Below are positions 31,742-32,910 of a stretch of 32,910 nucleotides of DNA, one piece after another. Made by a program: the position numbers and the translations under genes. The DNA comes from Fidelibacterota bacterium (GTDB lineage: Bacteria; Fidelibacterota; Fidelibacteria; Fidelibacterales; Fidelibacteraceae): NCBI GenBank assembly GCA_028699915.1, contig JAQVTR010000018.1:1-32910 (forward strand). Reading direction: 5' to 3'. Position 1 is the stretch's first letter. Each line of letters opens with the position of its first letter. A model generated the notes under the pieces. It searched no databases. It was not told the DNA's origin and saw only the letters and a list, made by a program, of their open reading frames with translations.

Positions 31742-32695
31742 TCATGCTCTGACGATCAGCAGAACGGTATAGGCGACATAAAGGGCCAGGAGAACGGCGG
31801 CCTCCCAGCGGTCCAGTTGTTTTTTTTGCCCGCTAAGCATTGCCAGCAGCAACAGGATCGTGCCGGCTCCCAGCAACAGCAGCTCCCGGTTAAATGAAAG
31901 ATCATAGGGAATGGGTCGGATCACGGCGCTGACGCCGAGGATCAGAAAAATATTAAAGATGTTCGATCCGATAATGTTGCCGATGGCGATATCGTTATTC
32001 TTTTTGATCGCCGCAAGCAGCGATGTCGCCAGTTCCGGCAGAGAAGTCCCCATTGCGACGATCGTCAAGGCAATGATTTTCTCACTGACTCCCAGGGCTC
32101 TTGCAAGGGCTTGTGCCTGATCCACCACCAGCCGGCCGCCAAGCATCAGCCCGCCCAGCCCGGCAAGGATCAGCAAAGCGATTTTCCAGCCCGGAGAGTC
32201 CGATGCAGGAATGCCTTTAGCGGACCTGTCTTTTTTTAACTGCAGATACACGTAATATAAAAACGCCGCAAAAAACAATAAGAGGATCAGTCCGTCGATG
32301 CGTGACAGCAGGTGTTTTTCCCGCGAAAAAAGATTATCGGTAAGCAGAAACAAAACGAGGACGGCCAGCAGGGAGAGCGGGATTTCCCGGCGAACGGTAT
32401 TGATATGGATCTTTAGGGGGGTGATCAGGGCGGCGATGCCGAGAATAACAAAAAGGTTGAAATTATTGCTGCCGATCACATTGCCGTAAACGATCGCCGC
32501 GTTTCCCTTCTCGGCGGCAAAGGTATTGACCACCAGCTCGGGTGCCGAGGTGCCGAACGCCACGATGGTCAGGCCGATGGCCAGTTCCGGTACGCGGTAT
32601 TTCCGTGCCAGGAATGCGGCGCCGTCCACCAGCCAGTCGGCGCCTTTCAGCAGCAGGGCGAAACCCGCGATAAGCAGTGCGATTTGAAGAAACAT
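31742..32695 (-). CDS. Calcium/sodium antiporter family protein (YrbG type)
   Basis: Inner-membrane exchanger of 317 aa of the CaCA superfamily, with about 10 TM helices. The two alpha-repeats that form the ion-binding core are plain: GLTIVAFGTSAPELVV with GNVIGSNNFN in the first half, and ALTIVAMGTSLPELAT with GNIIGSNIFN in the second. The Glu of each TS-PEL motif binds the cation. The halves are joined by a short hydrophilic loop (KKDRSAKGIPASDSPG). It should exchange Ca2+ for Na+ or H+; the exact ions are not shown by sequence. AAGG lies just before the ATG at 32695. A related protein without a large cytoplasmic loop is E. coli YrbG. Confidence 0.93.
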   Translation of the reverse strand: MFLQIALLIAGFALLLKGADWLVDGAAFLARKYRVPELAIGLTIVAFGTSAPELVVNTFAAEKGNAAIVYGNVIGSNNFNLFVILGIAALITPLKIHINTVRREIPLSLLAVLVLFLLTDNLFSREKHLLSRIDGLILLLFFAAFLYYVYLQLKKDRSAKGIPASDSPGWKIALLILAGLGGLMLGGRLVVDQAQALARALGVSEKIIALTIVAMGTSLPELATSLLAAIKKNNDIAIGNIIGSNIFNIFLILGVSAVIRPIPYDLSFNRELLLLGAGTILLLLAMLSGQKKQLDRWEAAVLLALYVAYTVLLIVRA

Positions 32696-32804
32696 TACAA
32701 GCCTTTCGAGCGAGCACGTGCGGATAAATTACAATGTTTTTTGCATGACGGAAAGAAATATGATACAGCATTTGGAAAATGCTTAAAGCTTGGGTTTGAG
32801 GATT

Positions 32805-32850
32805 AAAGCAAAAGGTTAAAGTTTGGAAGTAAGGTTCAAAGCAAAAGGTT
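32805..32850. repeat. 13-bp direct repeat in the window's last intergenic stretch
   Basis: AAAGCAAAAGGTT occurs exactly at 32805-32817 and 32838-32850, 33 bases apart, inside a longer imperfect repeat. A 7-bp hairpin (AGCATTT/AAATGCT, 32767-32783) lies just before it. No gene is visible from 32,696 to the window end. Confidence 0.6.
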
Positions 32851-32910
32851 CAGAAACCGGGCCTTTGGATGAAAGTCCCGGGGGTGGGGTGTTAAACAAT
32901 TGGGTCAAAT

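Noticed and set aside
32751-32910. Terminator or attachment site near the window end
   Set aside because: The 7-bp hairpin has no T-tract and there is no integrase or tRNA beside the short direct repeats.

Overview
This window looks like chromosomal DNA of a didermic (Gram-negative) bacterium. Evidence for an outer membrane includes OmpA-type peptidoglycan-binding domains, a large predicted beta-barrel protein, several lipobox lipoproteins and an ExbB/ExbD/ExbD/TonB set. A FISUMP-domain lipoprotein, DUF11-rich surface proteins, a GlmL/MutL-type ATPase and short intergenic tandem repeats together fit an anaerobic or fermentative member of the FCB superphylum (Cloacimonadota, Fibrobacterota, Marinimicrobia or Calditrichota-like). 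This placement is inference; no rRNA or marker gene in the window fixes the lineage. No transposase, integrase, phage gene or CRISPR array was seen.

Left part (1-13,300, + strand): the end of a tRNA-Ser(CGA) gene and its terminator, an AT-rich regulatory gap of about 460 bases with a 14-bp tandem repeat and a long palindrome, then five co-directional genes. Four encode secreted proteins built from DUF11 beta-sandwich repeats (586, 160, 561 and 1828 aa). The 1828-aa protein also carries invasin-like, carboxypeptidase-regulatory-like and SdrD-like domains and two C-terminal OmpA domains. The fifth gene, overlapping the fourth by four bases, encodes a 1029-aa protein with Ig-like N-terminal domains and a predicted outer-membrane barrel. 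Together they look like a dedicated cell-surface fibre or matrix assembly with its own outer-membrane anchor. This is the most interesting system in the window.

Centre (13,300-19,400): on the - strand, a methylthioribose-1-phosphate isomerase overlaps a class II aldolase, which suggests a short 5'-deoxynucleoside salvage route. A perfect CRP/FNR-like palindrome lies upstream. Next come an ornithine carbamoyltransferase, a divergent MFS transporter whose transcript may be leaderless, and a glycogen synthase.

Right part (19,400-32,910, all - strand): exbB-exbD-exbD-tonB with a good promoter and terminator; a CtpA-type protease; and a tight four-gene run of GlmL/MutL-like ATPase, unknown 375-aa protein, transglutaminase-like lipoprotein and rotamase lipoprotein. 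Then come cdsA, a repeat-bearing gap, a glycerophosphodiester phosphodiesterase, a FISUMP lipoprotein and a YrbG-type cation/calcium exchanger. The theme here is envelope energisation, periplasmic protein processing and phospholipid metabolism.
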